DNA of 64,000 nucleotides, taken from NCBI GenBank assembly GCA_948099385.1, contig CANUEZ040000207.1, positions 1,240,001 through 1,304,000 on the forward strand, read 5' to 3'. Positions 35,606 through 48,069 of the stretch are shown here, one piece after another. Position 1 is the stretch's first letter; each line of letters begins with the position of its first letter. The notes under the pieces were generated by a model. It made no database searches. It saw only the letters and a list, made by a program, of their open reading frames with translations, and was not told the origin of the DNA. The position numbers and the translations under genes were made by a program. The DNA comes from Fasciola hepatica (lineage: Eukaryota; Platyhelminthes; Trematoda; Plagiorchiida; Fasciolidae).

Positions 35606-36448
35606 GTACGATTATTGGTGATTATCGTATCATTTCACAAGAACTCAGTGACAACCTCCGGTACTGGGTCTTTGCATTATTATCTACAACCCCAGTCAAA
35701 CAAATTTATAAACGAGATCCCATCTCTTGAAAAAGAGAAAGGATTTCCTCAACATGAAAATGATGGAAAGCATGACCAGCAGTCGTATTTAGCACGGTTC
35801 TTAGAACTTTCGTTCCGTCGTTTCCATTCACGGTTGAGCGAACTCGCCCGCATATCTGTCATCTACGTTATGTTCCCGAGCATCAGCATTTTGTCATTTG
35901 ATTAAATCAAAACAGCATCTCTCGGAAAATAATGAACAGGACTCCGTTGATGAATTTCCGAGGGGTAAAAGATAGACATTCTTTAACACGACCGAGGATC
36001 AAATTTTATTTTGTGGTTCTGCGCCGATTTTCAGTTGTGATACATGCTTCTTCCACATATATATGTCAATGGATTCGTTACAGGAATATTGTCCCGTTAT
36101 TTAGTGACTCTCAGATGAACGAGCCTTGAATTCCACGGCAAAGAACACAGGCTGACCTTACCACATGTACCGCATTACAAAATTATCAAACATTTAGAGT
36201 GAGGTACTTCAAGGTGTGGGCAAACCGACAACAAAATCTGGACAATCTAAAAGGTGTCAACACGTTCAGGCGACAATGGACAGTAAAAGATACAAAACGG
36301 TGATACAGAAATGAGTCAAATTATTCACGAAGGGATTCATTATTTATGAGAAGCGTCTAACTAATCAACGTTCAACAAAGAAGCAACCGCTTGAGGGAAC
36401 ACAGGAACGAGCGTGGTGAAAGACAAGCGCAATTACATGGACACGAGA

Positions 36449-36655
36449 AAATGGCATGCGCCAAGCAAAAAGGCCAAATGCCAGTGATTCGCACGGGCAA
36501 AGCAAACAGAGGGATAGACATATGCGCCAGAGCGATGAGTCTCAGCAAGTAACTCAGATAATTATGGGGAAATAGCTGAGTGGTTAAGGTGGGATCTGAC
36601 GTGGGAATGAGGAGTAAGGGTGCGGACACAGCCGCAACGACGGATTGGTTGGCTA
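36449..36655. repeat. diverged outer fringe of palindrome 1, right
   Basis: Inverted, imperfect counterpart of 20,445-20,575, with about 66 extra bases. Read forward, 36,570-36,586 is TAGCTGAGTGGTTAAGG, close to a tRNA A box, but no B box follows at a suitable distance. It may be a remnant of a tRNA-derived repeat. Confidence 0.6.
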
Positions 36656-38086
36656 TCATGTTCTCATTTTGACAATCCTGTTTCTAATACTGCAATAAGT
36701 AGAGGTCTTGTAGGTATTTGCCACATTTTTTCGAAGTAAATGTTGTGTGGTGTCTTCACACTCCCGCATGTGATTAAGCTGAATGATATTGCTAAATCAG
36801 TTTTGGTGTGAACTCACTCCACGGAGAATGCATCACTGCTTTTTCCGCAAAGAAAAAGGGAGGGGAAATATGGGTGGTGATTTCACCTCGCAGTCAAACG
36901 TAACACAGTGAACCCCATTCAGATCAAATGCGGTAATTTCAAAGTATGGCACATAGGAGAGAAACAGCAAGGTGGATGACGTTGAGAGCATGCTCCAAGG
37001 GAACATTATTGCATATGCGTGGGCTTTGGTTCGTTTATTTCCGTTCATAGAAAATTCCCCTGGAATTTGGTTGCATCAGGGATGATTGGAAATCCATACT
37101 AGTGACGATCCGACGGTGTGATTATTATTTTACAAGGACGTGCTCGCTCCGTTGAGATCCCTGTTACTGAACCTGGAAAAACGAAGCGACGAGGTTTTGT
37201 GAAGAACGAAGTGTCAATCAACGATGCAGGCGAATGTGCAACTAACAGCACATATTTCACTGTCGTTGATGCAACATGCTGAGCCACCGAATCGGTAGTT
37301 TGATATCAGATTAGCAATTGCACAATGCATCGCTAATTAAAATCTTTCTTACAGGGATCACATCTGCATAAATTTATCAATGCCGTGTTGCTGAAGCCAA
37401 ACTGAAGGATAAAAAACAGGTGGGTGGACAAGTGACTGGTAGGAACAAGGGTCACGTGCACATTGGATACAATCAAAATGTTCGAATACTGCCAACCACA
37501 TTGATTTCACTAGGTAATACAATGATACATGCAGAGATATGTGTGCGTAATTTCATATATTTTACTTAAAGAAAACTGTAGCCTAATGTGTTTTTGAGGA
37601 TGGTTATCATCCTACTGTTCTTAACCAGAAGGATTCTCTTTAGTAATATAAGCTCGACGGAGAACAATCTCCACGCTGACCTTGCGAAGTAAGACCGAAT
37701 TTTGATAAGTGAAATCATGAAAATTTGACCCACATGAACATCATATCTGTTCTATTGATAGTTAATGAGAGCACAAATAACGTAATAAATATGTTAATCT
37801 CACTATATATATATATACATATATGTGTGATATACTTCAATACTTGCAATTCTAGGCCCAAACTAAGCCCTTTGCTATTGATCGCGTTAGCTATCGCAAG
37901 GTGAACATCTCATCTGTGTCAACAAATATAATCGATCTAGGGTTCCACATGTGCAAAAGTTAGCTTTTCACAAAGTTCTAAATAAAGAACGATATCAAAA
38001 CTGACTGGATTAACGTGACCCTCAATGAACTTTGCGCAACCATTCATTCAGGAACCGACCTTAACTTCAACATCTGAAAAGTATCT

Positions 38087-38088
<2 letters not shown>

Positions 38089-38125
<37 letters not shown>
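38089..38125. repeat. (TA)n microsatellite
   Basis: About 18 TA units. Confidence 0.9.
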
Positions 38126-38128
<3 letters not shown>

Positions 38129-41100
38129 AATTACCTCGCGAGTAGTTTGTGGAATTGATGATAATTTGCTTGATTGACTGTCCTTTGAACTCCACGTTTC
38201 ACGTACAAACCTCAGTTGATCCGACCAACCCTGAAGTCGAAGGCACCAAACTCGAGTTTCACTTTTGTTAGAGCTCGTCACGAGTGCATATCCTCCACCG
38301 CACCCAGGGTTTACTCCCGGGCTTTTACCTCAACAGTCAGCCAAGCAAATTATCTGAGATTAGTTTTGAACAAAGTATGATTACGTTAGGACTGGTATAG
38401 ATAGTGAATGGGAAATTTGGTGGTTTGGATAAAAAATAGTTAAATCTGACTGCTAGCCAAATGATATACATTGAGTTTGCTTCTCATTTGAATCAGTAAA
38501 TCAGTATTCACCACGGAGTAAGTCTGAGTTGGCAAATAATCGAGTTAAATGACAGAATGAGCCAAAGATTCTGTAGATGGTGTCCATCATCAAACGACCA
38601 ATCCCGGCCACGTTAACGAACTACGATGCTCACATTTTGTGCACTTTTTTTCGGCAAGCAGTGTGCACAGAAGTTGTTGACCCACAACGTATGTTTGCCA
38701 TGGCGGTAGCCAATCAGATTAACCGGAAAGTTTCCATATCTGTTCTACACAGTTCGTGCCCCTTTGGAAAACGAATCCGCTTGCTTTACGTACTTGGAAC
38801 CTTGAGACTGTTGCTTGTTCTTCATGCCCACGGAATTCTAACCTAAAGGTGTCCACATTTGCTTCAATGTTTGTAAGTGTGTCCGCGAGCATGACGGTAA
38901 GTTGTAAATCTGAATCCGTTCCACACTGAACTGAAACACTCAGTGAATAAGAGATCTGTTCAGTCCTTAATGTATCATCCAGTGTCCAACGTATCAATCG
39001 TTCACATGCATCATACATATTCCTGGTCAACAATGCTGACTGTGCTGCGTGTCATCATCTTAAGAAGTGGTTCTTCAGAACTTTATTATTATAACATCAT
39101 TCTCAGTCCTTTAATTCCAAACCCGTTCGTTTTTTTCTGACACGAATGATCATGAGTTCGCGTCGGATGACGGTGCACTTACACAAACTGTCTTCAGAAA
39201 TCACCCAAGGATGTATATTGTTCTAAACCTCTTTCATTATACAAGAAATAGTAATAGGCTGATCTTCATTCTAACGTGAAAGTGAATGAAGTGCGGAAAG
39301 TCACAATTCTGTGTATTTCTGTGTGTGCGCTCAGTTCGATTCGGCTTTTTTCAGTTCATACAAGCAATGCAATTGCAGCTGTTTCTAACTCGGTTACCTA
39401 TTTGCTGTTCATTGTGTTGTTCAAAAACTGTACCAGATCTAGTTATTACTTCATAATAACTCCAATGACCATTGTTAGCATTTTAATGCTATGAGCTCCA
39501 TGATATGAGTTGAATGACATTGCTCATTCTACCTCGCGTGATCACCGAATGCATTTTGTGCTCCATGGAATGGTGACTATTTTAGAAAACTATTCACACA
39601 TATTTGAAATGCTTCGTCTTGCAGTGCCACCGTTCAGCACATCGCTGATAACCGATCTGAACACCGATTTTTGCTCTGAATTAGTGAGAAGCGTGTGATG
39701 CAAACCAAGGGAAACCTTCTTACATGTTCGAAAGGTTTTAAGGGAAAATATGTACAGTTGAATGTTTTAACAATGCTTAGTTCTGTAACCTCAGAGCGAG
39801 ACAATAACAGTCCATAAATTGTTATCTGACTTAAAACAGATCAATGTGACCAACGCAAAGTAGATGAATTTTTTCCTTTATATCATTTAGAGCATAACGT
39901 GTTAGGCTAGAAATACGGATTAAAATCGAAACTTTTGGGCATCAGAGATTCACGGTACTATTGGCTAGAAGCGCTGCAAGTCGTACTTCTGAATTTACTC
40001 CTGCCACTTGCTAGCCTAAATCTTGGTGTCACAGATCACTCGAGTAATGTTGTTGCTGTTCCATGAGTTGAAATAACGTCTCACTGTCATCCGTCCATAT
40101 ATACATATGGCGAACCTTCTTTGTCAATCACTCGAGGGTTGCAGAAGTTTGTATAAACATTTTCAGAAAAGGAATAAGCTGTGGAATCAGTCTAAAGAAA
40201 ACCAAAAGTTGTTAGGTGGGACTCACTGTTAGTGAGAATCAAATAGTACTGCTATCCTTTGGTTCCTTTTGGGCACCTTCAGGTGCAAAAAGGTTTTTCC
40301 AAGAAATCGGCTCTCGTTTAGGAACATGGAAGATCTAAACCGTCTACATTGGGATGATCATGAATCAGTACGGTTATGAGACTAATAAACCAGGAAGATT
40401 CTGCCATCGATCAGAATGTTGTTGCTGTCAAATATCACGAAACCCCGTCTGTGACAAATTAATCACATACAAAGCAAAAATATTGGTTTCAAAACTCTAG
40501 TTGACGGTATTCGTTGTATTTTCGTTGACGTATCAAGTACCGACGCTGTACATTTTAACACATGAAAGTTGGCCGGTTTCTGAAATATTTGTACCTTGTG
40601 AAGATGCGTTGAATTGACTTTCTTCCTATCATCAAGTAAACGAGCATCAAAGGGCGATAGCTTAGTTCAGTTCTGTTACGTAACTTCGTCCACACTGTGG
40701 TAATTCATGCACGAACAAAGGCTGTGTTCTCACTTCTTTCCTCGGAACCGATGTCCTCTCCACTGGGCGTGGCCACACATTCTACGGATCTGACAGATTG
40801 TAGCTGCCCGTAAAGCATCACCTCCAAATGAACTGAAATTACTGAACACGCCGCACCAGCCGATTGTCATTCAGAATCCATCTTAACTAGAATATTTGGT
40901 CTTGATAATACTAGATAACTAGGGTTGAATAAAAACAGAGTAAAACCAGAGCTATACTGAGTAACGAACGTATGTACTCTCTCATTCTGATTGCTAAAAC
41001 TGGCACAACAAGGTCATACGGTGGGAAAAGTTTCAGACCGTGGTGCACCTTAGACTGTTTTGACGATTCAGCCAGCTCAGAGCAGCAGTCATCTTTCTTA

Positions 41101-41560
41101 TACGGTAGTCTCAGCATTCACTACTTCTTACAGTACCTGCAATGAGGGTCGAAAGCACAGGAATAAAGATGCGACTAAATTAAACGCATCAAGGCTCTTT
41201 CAGTACCCCAAAAATCCTTCACTGAGTTTGCTGAAATAAGGTAGTACAGGTGTTGAAAATTAGTTGTCCGTAATTTGTATTCTGATGACATTCTCACTTA
41301 TTCTACTGATGAGTAGCGTCCACGTATATCATGGACATCGAGCAATTATGACCTAATTCTTCGTTTCTAATAGGCTGACACAGTTCCGATCCACGTTTTT
41401 ATGATGTACAGTGCATGTGCACTCTTCATTTATATTTCTGACTCTGTTGTCCAATGACTGTATGTTTACATAATAAGAAAATTTCACTGAGATTTTCCCT
41501 GCCACAGCCCAGCTGCCCCCACACTATATCGTTAGACCACCGAGCACACCCTGGGAGCAC

Positions 41561-41581
41561 CTTGCACCTTGCACCTTGCAC
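41561..41581 (+). repeat. CTTGCAC heptamer, three tandem units
   Basis: Three perfect CTTGCAC units preceded by a partial GCAC. Too short to be more than a minor tandem duplication. Confidence 0.85.
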
Positions 41582-44500
41582 ATCCGGACCGTTTTCTACA
41601 TATGCACAGTGTCACAGGTACTATCCACCTCTGTATCAGAGGATTGCATTCAATTTGATTAGCAAAACAGACGATATTTATTTCTACTCACAAAATACAT
41701 GCGATTACTGCACCAGAAGTAGAGGTGCTGCAAATAATTCTCGCCAACCGAGCAAGGACAATGACCGAAAGTACATTTAAGGGTGACAATAGATTTTTTC
41801 GTGATTTTGGCTGACTCATGACAGTCAAGTTATTTTTACCCCATTCACTTAGATTTTTATCAAGAGCAATCCTGTTGCTAAGCCTCTAAGGGCCCCACGG
41901 TTAGTTGCGTGCACCAAATTGTGTAGAAGTAATAATAGATTGACATCAGCCCAGGTAATGTTCTCATGAACGCCAATTTATCAGTGGGAAACTGCTAATT
42001 GAAAAAATGGACTGTTCGCGCATAAGCACACATGTTGTCGTGGTGAAATTATTGGTTCACGAATTCCTACGATCAATAACTGGTTACTACGAGGAAGCTG
42101 CTATAGCTTTTAACCACAATGGCACGCTATACAAATTAGAGCCATGTTCACAGAACACTCTGTGACTTCCTTTCATCCTATACGACTTGTTGTGTCCAAG
42201 ACTCAGTGAAGAGAACGAAAATACTTATGCACAGCAGAACTTGTGTTCCGGATCAGGGTACAGCACACGCAACCGCAAACATGTGTCCATTGGACGAAAG
42301 TGGTTGATCGATATCAGTCACACGCGGAGCTACCTGCTTGTGATTGGTAGAGAAGGCCAGAGCAGAGCGTAATGCAGACAGAAATCGAACGTGTGAGCGC
42401 AAAACGAATGTGGTTTGAATGAACCACGAACGAAAGTCCATGCTACATGAATTAGCGTCACAACACGACTGATCAGTTGCATCAAACAGTTTAGAGTAAA
42501 TCATGAACCAGTTGGTCAGTTGCTGTTCTTAAGATTCTAGACTGCTGCATTGTTCCACACACTGTTGGTATCATGTGTCTATCGCTACCGATCAGCCAAT
42601 AGTATTTCTTGTACGGTGAACCGAACGAATTCTATCATTTCCAAAATGGTTTCGTTGAAAGCAATATGAGCTGCTGGAATGTCGATCTCATTGATCCACT
42701 TAACTGCAATTTTGTTATCCCTTTCGCATTCCACAGCACCATCTGTGTGTAATTTAGTTGGATTTATTTCTAAACTAAATGGGCGAAAGATACACAAGTA
42801 TGAACCAACAAACAGGTACTTCTGCAAGTTCAGAATAAGATGTGTTGATTTCTGTAAATTGTTTGGTAAATGCATTCTGCGAGTTGAAAATATTCGGGAA
42901 AGTTTCGCCTGTGTTGCTTACCAATAAATGTAGAATTTTTTAGCACTTTCACATAACTCATAGAAGCTGGTGGCTGTGGTTCAGCTCGCATGCCCAGTGT
43001 CACCGTGGCTGTAAATGCAAACCAACACTTCAAGTCTCATTAACCAAAATTACGAAAACACTACTTAGAATACAGTAGCTACGCTTAAAAAGCGAAATAC
43101 AATCGACTATGTCCTTGAACAGGTGACCTGTTACGGCGATCGTTGAGACATAGACTGTTTGGATTGATCGACCATAGGAGATCAAGAGGGTGAATAAAAT
43201 AGCTTTGTACGGGCGATATCGGTTAGGAAATTTCGTAGTGCATGGTGAGATTTAAGATGGCGGGAGATGTGCCACATAGATGACTATAACTAACCAACAA
43301 ACGTGAAGGGGAAATTGTTTTTGAGAACAAAAAGGTCACAAGGCAATTTCACAGTTTTTTGGAAGCAATCCACACGGAACTAGTTCGGACGTCTTCCTTG
43401 ACGTCTATTTCATTTCAAAACAATGTAGTTTGGAGGAAATTCCGTGGTTTTTCTTTAGGGCCATTAGGGGTGATGAAATCCTCAAGCTGATGCTGATATT
43501 TATGGAACAAACTGCTGGCTAGTTGGCATTTAGTTGTCATATGAACGTGTTTGTTCTCAAATGGGCAGCATCATGAAATATTTCAAATACAACTCTTCAT
43601 CAGACTGTGTTATTTGTTGAGGGGACAACAACGATAGAAATCTGGTACAGGAACAAAGTCTTCGTGAACCGTGCGATAAGTGTAAAGAAAAAACGGAAAG
43701 GTCACTGATCAACGACTCCGTAGAACGACACACGCGAGGTTATTTCGAGTGTCGGCTTTCAAATGTGCGAGCCATGAAGCTGAAGAAATGACTCAAGTGC
43801 CATACTGGCTGAATTCGCTTTTTCTGAGTAGTTTTCTAAATGGATGCATGATAAACGAGCAGATGTAGTAAAACGATAATATTAGTTAATAAACCCAGGG
43901 AAACGCCTGAGACTGTTGGATAGTTGAAGGTCGATGTTTTGGATAATACCATTAACTTTGTTTGTAATGGGAAGCATGCCTTCGGAGTCGGGATAGCTAC
44001 TAATTATTGAGCTTTTTCGGCTCTCTCAGGAAGCGTCTCTGTGAGGAGTTCTCGGGAACGCACTCCCAAACAGCCACAAGTAAAACTCGAAAGGAGTTAA
44101 GATAACATCAACACTACATGATAGAGCAATGAAACTAATTTACGCCATTTGTCCCGTGAAATGAAAGTGAAAATGGCAATACTCCTCCGGATTATTACTG
44201 TTCGTGATGAAAAACTGAAAATCTGATAAGAATAATTAGTTTATGCTCCGATCGTACTTGCCAAGTACGTTGGCTCAGGGTTTCGGAATTTTATACATTG
44301 TAATCAGTAGCATATGCAGTGAGAGTGTGGTCTGATGAATTGTTTGATAAACGGCTTAGTCTTGATGACAGGATATTCTTCAACGCCTGACCAGTACCGA
44401 GCTCAAAGCTTGGGGCAACGAAATCTCGAGCGACAGTATAACTGGTCAATGGTGTGCGTCGATAGAATGTGAGGTGAATTCCATCAGAGGTGTTTAAGTC

Positions 44501-45989
44501 TCAAGGTTTGGTCGCCCATATCAGTCAAAACCAAATAAAATTGTTAAACGGCTGGATACGCAGATGAACATCCTATATATTCCTTGTGTTCAACACTAAT
44601 AAAACGAGACGGTTCCAAGGCAGAAACCGGGATGGATCGGAACAGGTACGGTCTGTCAAATAAGGATATGTCCGATGATGGCCCAAATGCATCGAATTTC
44701 AGTTTTTACTACTGATGCAATTCTCAGTAGCCAGAAAGCAGATAACCGCCCTGGATTAGCGGACAGACCGAATGGAGTGTACTCGCAAACGGATAGTCAA
44801 GTATACAATGTGTAATACCTTTTTCTACCTTTATCGTCCTCCAGGGGGATAGATAAATGTGCTGAGATGTTCCTACCGTGGTGAGGCTTGAGGATTTTGT
44901 GAACTTGTCTGCTAATTAAATAGTACACTATTAGGCTAGGTGTGAAACACCGAGAACAATCTTGTTCTCTACCGAGTGTTCTGATAAATCAGCCGCGTAC
45001 TTTTAATCAATTCTGCATTAACTTCATAATCAATTTTTCCTGTCCTTCTTAGCGAACTATACGAAACTGATTCTGTTTCTTCCTCGTAATATTTTTGGTG
45101 TTAGCAATGCCCCCTAATTGTATAGGCATTTTAATTAAGATACCAGAAGAAAGAATAAGAAAATCGGTAATCATGATGACAAAAATAACAGTTCCGCATC
45201 CACATAGCTATACTGCTATCTGTGCTACGAGAGACAGTGTGTGTCCATGGCTGTCATGCGGAATTGGCTAAGCCATGGAAGATGAAAAGTAAGTCAACAC
45301 AAAATCGACATGAGAATATCAGTACTTACCGTCACTCCGAAGTACCTAATGGTTACAACTCCGTGTAGTAGGATAATGCTCTTATTTTACTGGTCATTTA
45401 GGGGAGATGGTTAGAAGAGGCTGAAGATGCTTTCAGGAAGCTTAGAAAGGTTAAGGTGAAGATTGTTCCGAAGATTATCATATAAATCAATAAATTCCTC
45501 GTCGGTTGACGTAGTGTGACAAATAGTTACGACATCAGCATAACCAGTTACAGTTTCAAAAGAACGATTCTTGAGGTTGCTAACCTGCACATGGGAAAAA
45601 GGGCGAGAACAAAGTAACTTGGAGAACGCGAGCTTTTTTATTAAGGAATCTGGACGGCTTGCAGGCCAATCTAGTTTTTCAGATACATCCCCGAAACAGT
45701 CGGTACATCATGACAGTAAACTAGCTGAGTGACTAGTGTAATGATGCTTCTGAAATAACAGTAATCTTAGAATGAAGTCAATGATTGAAGAATGTTTGTG
45801 AAATATGCACCCAGCAGATTTAACAGAATTGTTTCACCAAAGAGTGATCCAGAATGGTAGTATTTTACAGGGAATATCATTTTTCCTTCCTACTCGAATA
45901 CTTTTTTCCAACCAGCTTGGTTATTGATTCCGCTTATATTAACGTCAAACCAGTTGTCCGGGTGTGTTGAATATTCTAGTGAATAAAAG

Positions 45990-47611
45990 ATTGTTGAAAG
46001 TTCCGTGATTATCACTCCACTAATGCTTCGACATCTTTCAAGTCGTGGACGCAGCCGAAAAAGCAAAGCAGTGCATCTGAATCACGTGGCATATTCAGAA
46101 TAACGTAGGCACAAACGGAACCAAGAATTGAGTGCCAGTTTTGTGGCAGACTACACTTCGTGGGAAGAGACAACTGTCCTGTCCAGGATAAAAACCTGTG
46201 ATAACTGCAGGGAGCTCATCCTTTTCGGGTCAGAAAGTTTCCTCAAGAAAACTGTGGACAGAGAAAAAAATCATCAAAGCACAGATCGAGTGAATGGGGT
46301 GCAAGTGCCGACTAAGCGAAAAGGTGTTTTCGCCAGAGTGTTGGTGAAATCAAAAGAGTTGGATTTCCAGTTGGACACCGGGGCGTCGGTGAATATCAAG
46401 CCTACGAAAACTCTGCCTAGTATTGCATGGAAACCAACACAGGAGACTCATTGTGTGGAACTGTGACGAGGTTCATCCAAGGGATGAAGCAATGCCGAAA
46501 GTCGTCACTCCCAAGAATGGCCAGTTATCGCACATGAACATTGTGTGGTGGGCCACGGCTAGATTTCCATCCTCGGATGTGATCCTATCGAAAATTTGGG
46601 TTTGGTGTCGTACTACTATGGCTCAATAATTACCCATATATTAGATAATGTCGAATATTACTTAGAAAAATATGCCTCTGTTTTCGATGAGAATAGGGAA
46701 AGATTGCGAAAATCGCGATATAACATGTACAGGTACATATAACAAAACTGTGGCATAACCCAAAATGTTTATTCCATACTCAGTTAGGGAAAGACCTGAA
46801 GGTTGGACATCCTCAAATTGAGAGACGTCCCGGTTAAAGTTTAGGAGCCGGCAAATTGGGCGATTCAAATTGTGATCGTAACGAAAGTATCCGGGAGCTT
46901 CACATTTGTATTGGTCCCAAACCACTAAACAAAGCATTCAGCCGAGAGGACTTTTCGTTACTTGTTTTCAACTACATCCTCACTGAATTACCAAGCGCGC
47001 GTTGCTTTACTTCAGTTGATCTGGATTCAGCGTTTTAGTATTTAGAGTTGGATGAGGTCACAAATTATTTGACCACTTTTGAAACACTATATGGCCTTTA
47101 CTGTCGAGGGCGGTCACCTTTCAGCTTGAAGGTTTCCAGCGAAGTACTCCAAAAGAGGATTCGCCAAAGTAGTAGACAACTTGCTTGGATTGCTCTGCGT
47201 AGCACACAATATTCTAATTTTTTGCCAAAATTATCGGGGAACACGAAAGGAGGTTCGATTCTTTTCTGCAGTGCTGCTTCCGTGATGGAGGTAATCTGGA
47301 ACACGACGAGTTGACATTTTGTCAAACAGTAGTCGAGTTCCATGGCCACGTTTTCACAAGCAAAGGTATCAAACTAGATCCGAAAAAAGTAAGTGCGATT
47401 GAAGATATGCCGGCCCAAACCGATATCAAAGGTGTCCCATTTTTAACGGGATGATCAACTATCTGAGCAGGTTCTTACCGGAATTAGCGGGATTGATTAG
47501 ACCGATCCACCGAATAACACATGAGGGAGAAACGTGGAAGTGGGCAGATGTAAAGTAATTAGCATTTGATAACATAAAGCAGCTCATCGCGAAGGACACA
47601 GTCATAACTTA

Positions 47612-47656
<45 letters not shown>

Positions 47657-48060
47657 CGAATCACACAATTATTTACGATCGTGGCTAAACCACTACATCG
47701 AGCACCAGGAAGATTTCAGTCGATACCAATATGTCTCCAAAATTTAACTACGAACTACATTATCAGCAAGGAAAACGAAAGTTCGTAGCTGGCACGCTCA
47801 TGAGCCACACTACTGAATGCGGAAGACGAAAATAGAAATGCAACGGAGAATAACGCATTGGCTGTTGGGGAATGTGAATTATCCCAGCTGCAGAACTACG
47901 CGGTGGCAGATCCGTGTCTACAATCTGAATGAAATTATCATCTAAATTTGGCTGGAAGATAAAAGAAATTTATTAGCAGAAATATTACTTCCTTTTAGAA
48001 TTCGTGAGGAGCTTGAAAAGGTGTGTCTAGTCGGTATAAGAAACCACATGATTCTCGAAA
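45990..48060 (+). mobile_element. Ty3/gypsy LTR retrotransposon gag-pol, broken
   Basis: Plus strand, in order: a zinc-knuckle remnant CQFCGRLHFVGRDNCP (46,132-46,180) followed in a shifted frame by KTCDNC; an aspartic protease signature FQLDTGASVN (about 46,366-46,395); an RT block ARCFTSVDLDSAF (about 46,998-47,036); GHVFTSKGIKLDPKKVSAIE (about 47,347-47,405); WKWAD and AKDTVITY (about 47,537-47,612), typical of the RT-RNase H junction; and KFNYELHYQQGKRKFVAGTL (about 47,739-47,800), the end of RNase H. Many stops and shifts plus a TA run inside it show decay. No LTRs were recognised, and the integrase does not follow in this orientation. Confidence 0.85.
47614..47652. repeat. (TA)n microsatellite inside the Ty3/gypsy relic
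   Basis: About 19 TA units between the RNase H start (VITY) and the later RNase H motifs, so the repeat grew inside the dead pol gene. Confidence 0.9.
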
Positions 48061-48069
48061 CATTCCCAC

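Larger units (their letters stand above)
29422..36448 (-). repeat. palindrome 1, right arm (~7.0 kb)
   Basis: Reverse complement of 20,575-27,600; mirrored coordinates sum to 57,023 along the whole arm, so there is no net insertion or deletion. Contains VAL-C exons 1-3 and one RTE copy. Confidence 0.93.
36660..46000. other. gene-poor stretch, nothing recognised
   Basis: Searched especially for VAL exon 4/5 signatures that would complete VAL-C; none seen on the plus strand. Open frames at 38,719-39,033 (minus), 41,454-41,780 (plus) and 42,585-42,875 (minus) have no domain that I recognise. The last contains an acidic/aliphatic stretch (CERDNKIAVKWINEIDIPA) that looks protein-like, but I cannot place it. 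Microsatellites: TA at 37,804-37,817 and 38,089-38,125. A CTTGCAC heptamer is repeated three times at 41,561-41,581. Confidence 0.4.

Noticed and set aside
36151..36303. An AG-preceded open segment (ADLTTC...) as VAL-C exon 4
   Set aside because: Phase would fit, but it has none of the expected signatures (V-V-W, Cys pair, CNYGP) and the length does not match the fixed 104 bp.
20575..36448. Palindrome 1 as a pure sequencing fold-back (missed adapter) artefact
   Set aside because: Not fully excluded, but the arms differ at scattered bases, the edges end in different unique DNA with a diverged fringe, and the spacer holds an extra partial copy. These are not expected from a simple fold-back. 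Kept as a biological call with a stated test.
36560..36620. A tRNA gene at the A-box-like TAGCTGAGTGGTTAAGG
   Set aside because: No B box at a suitable distance and no acceptor-stem pairing seen.
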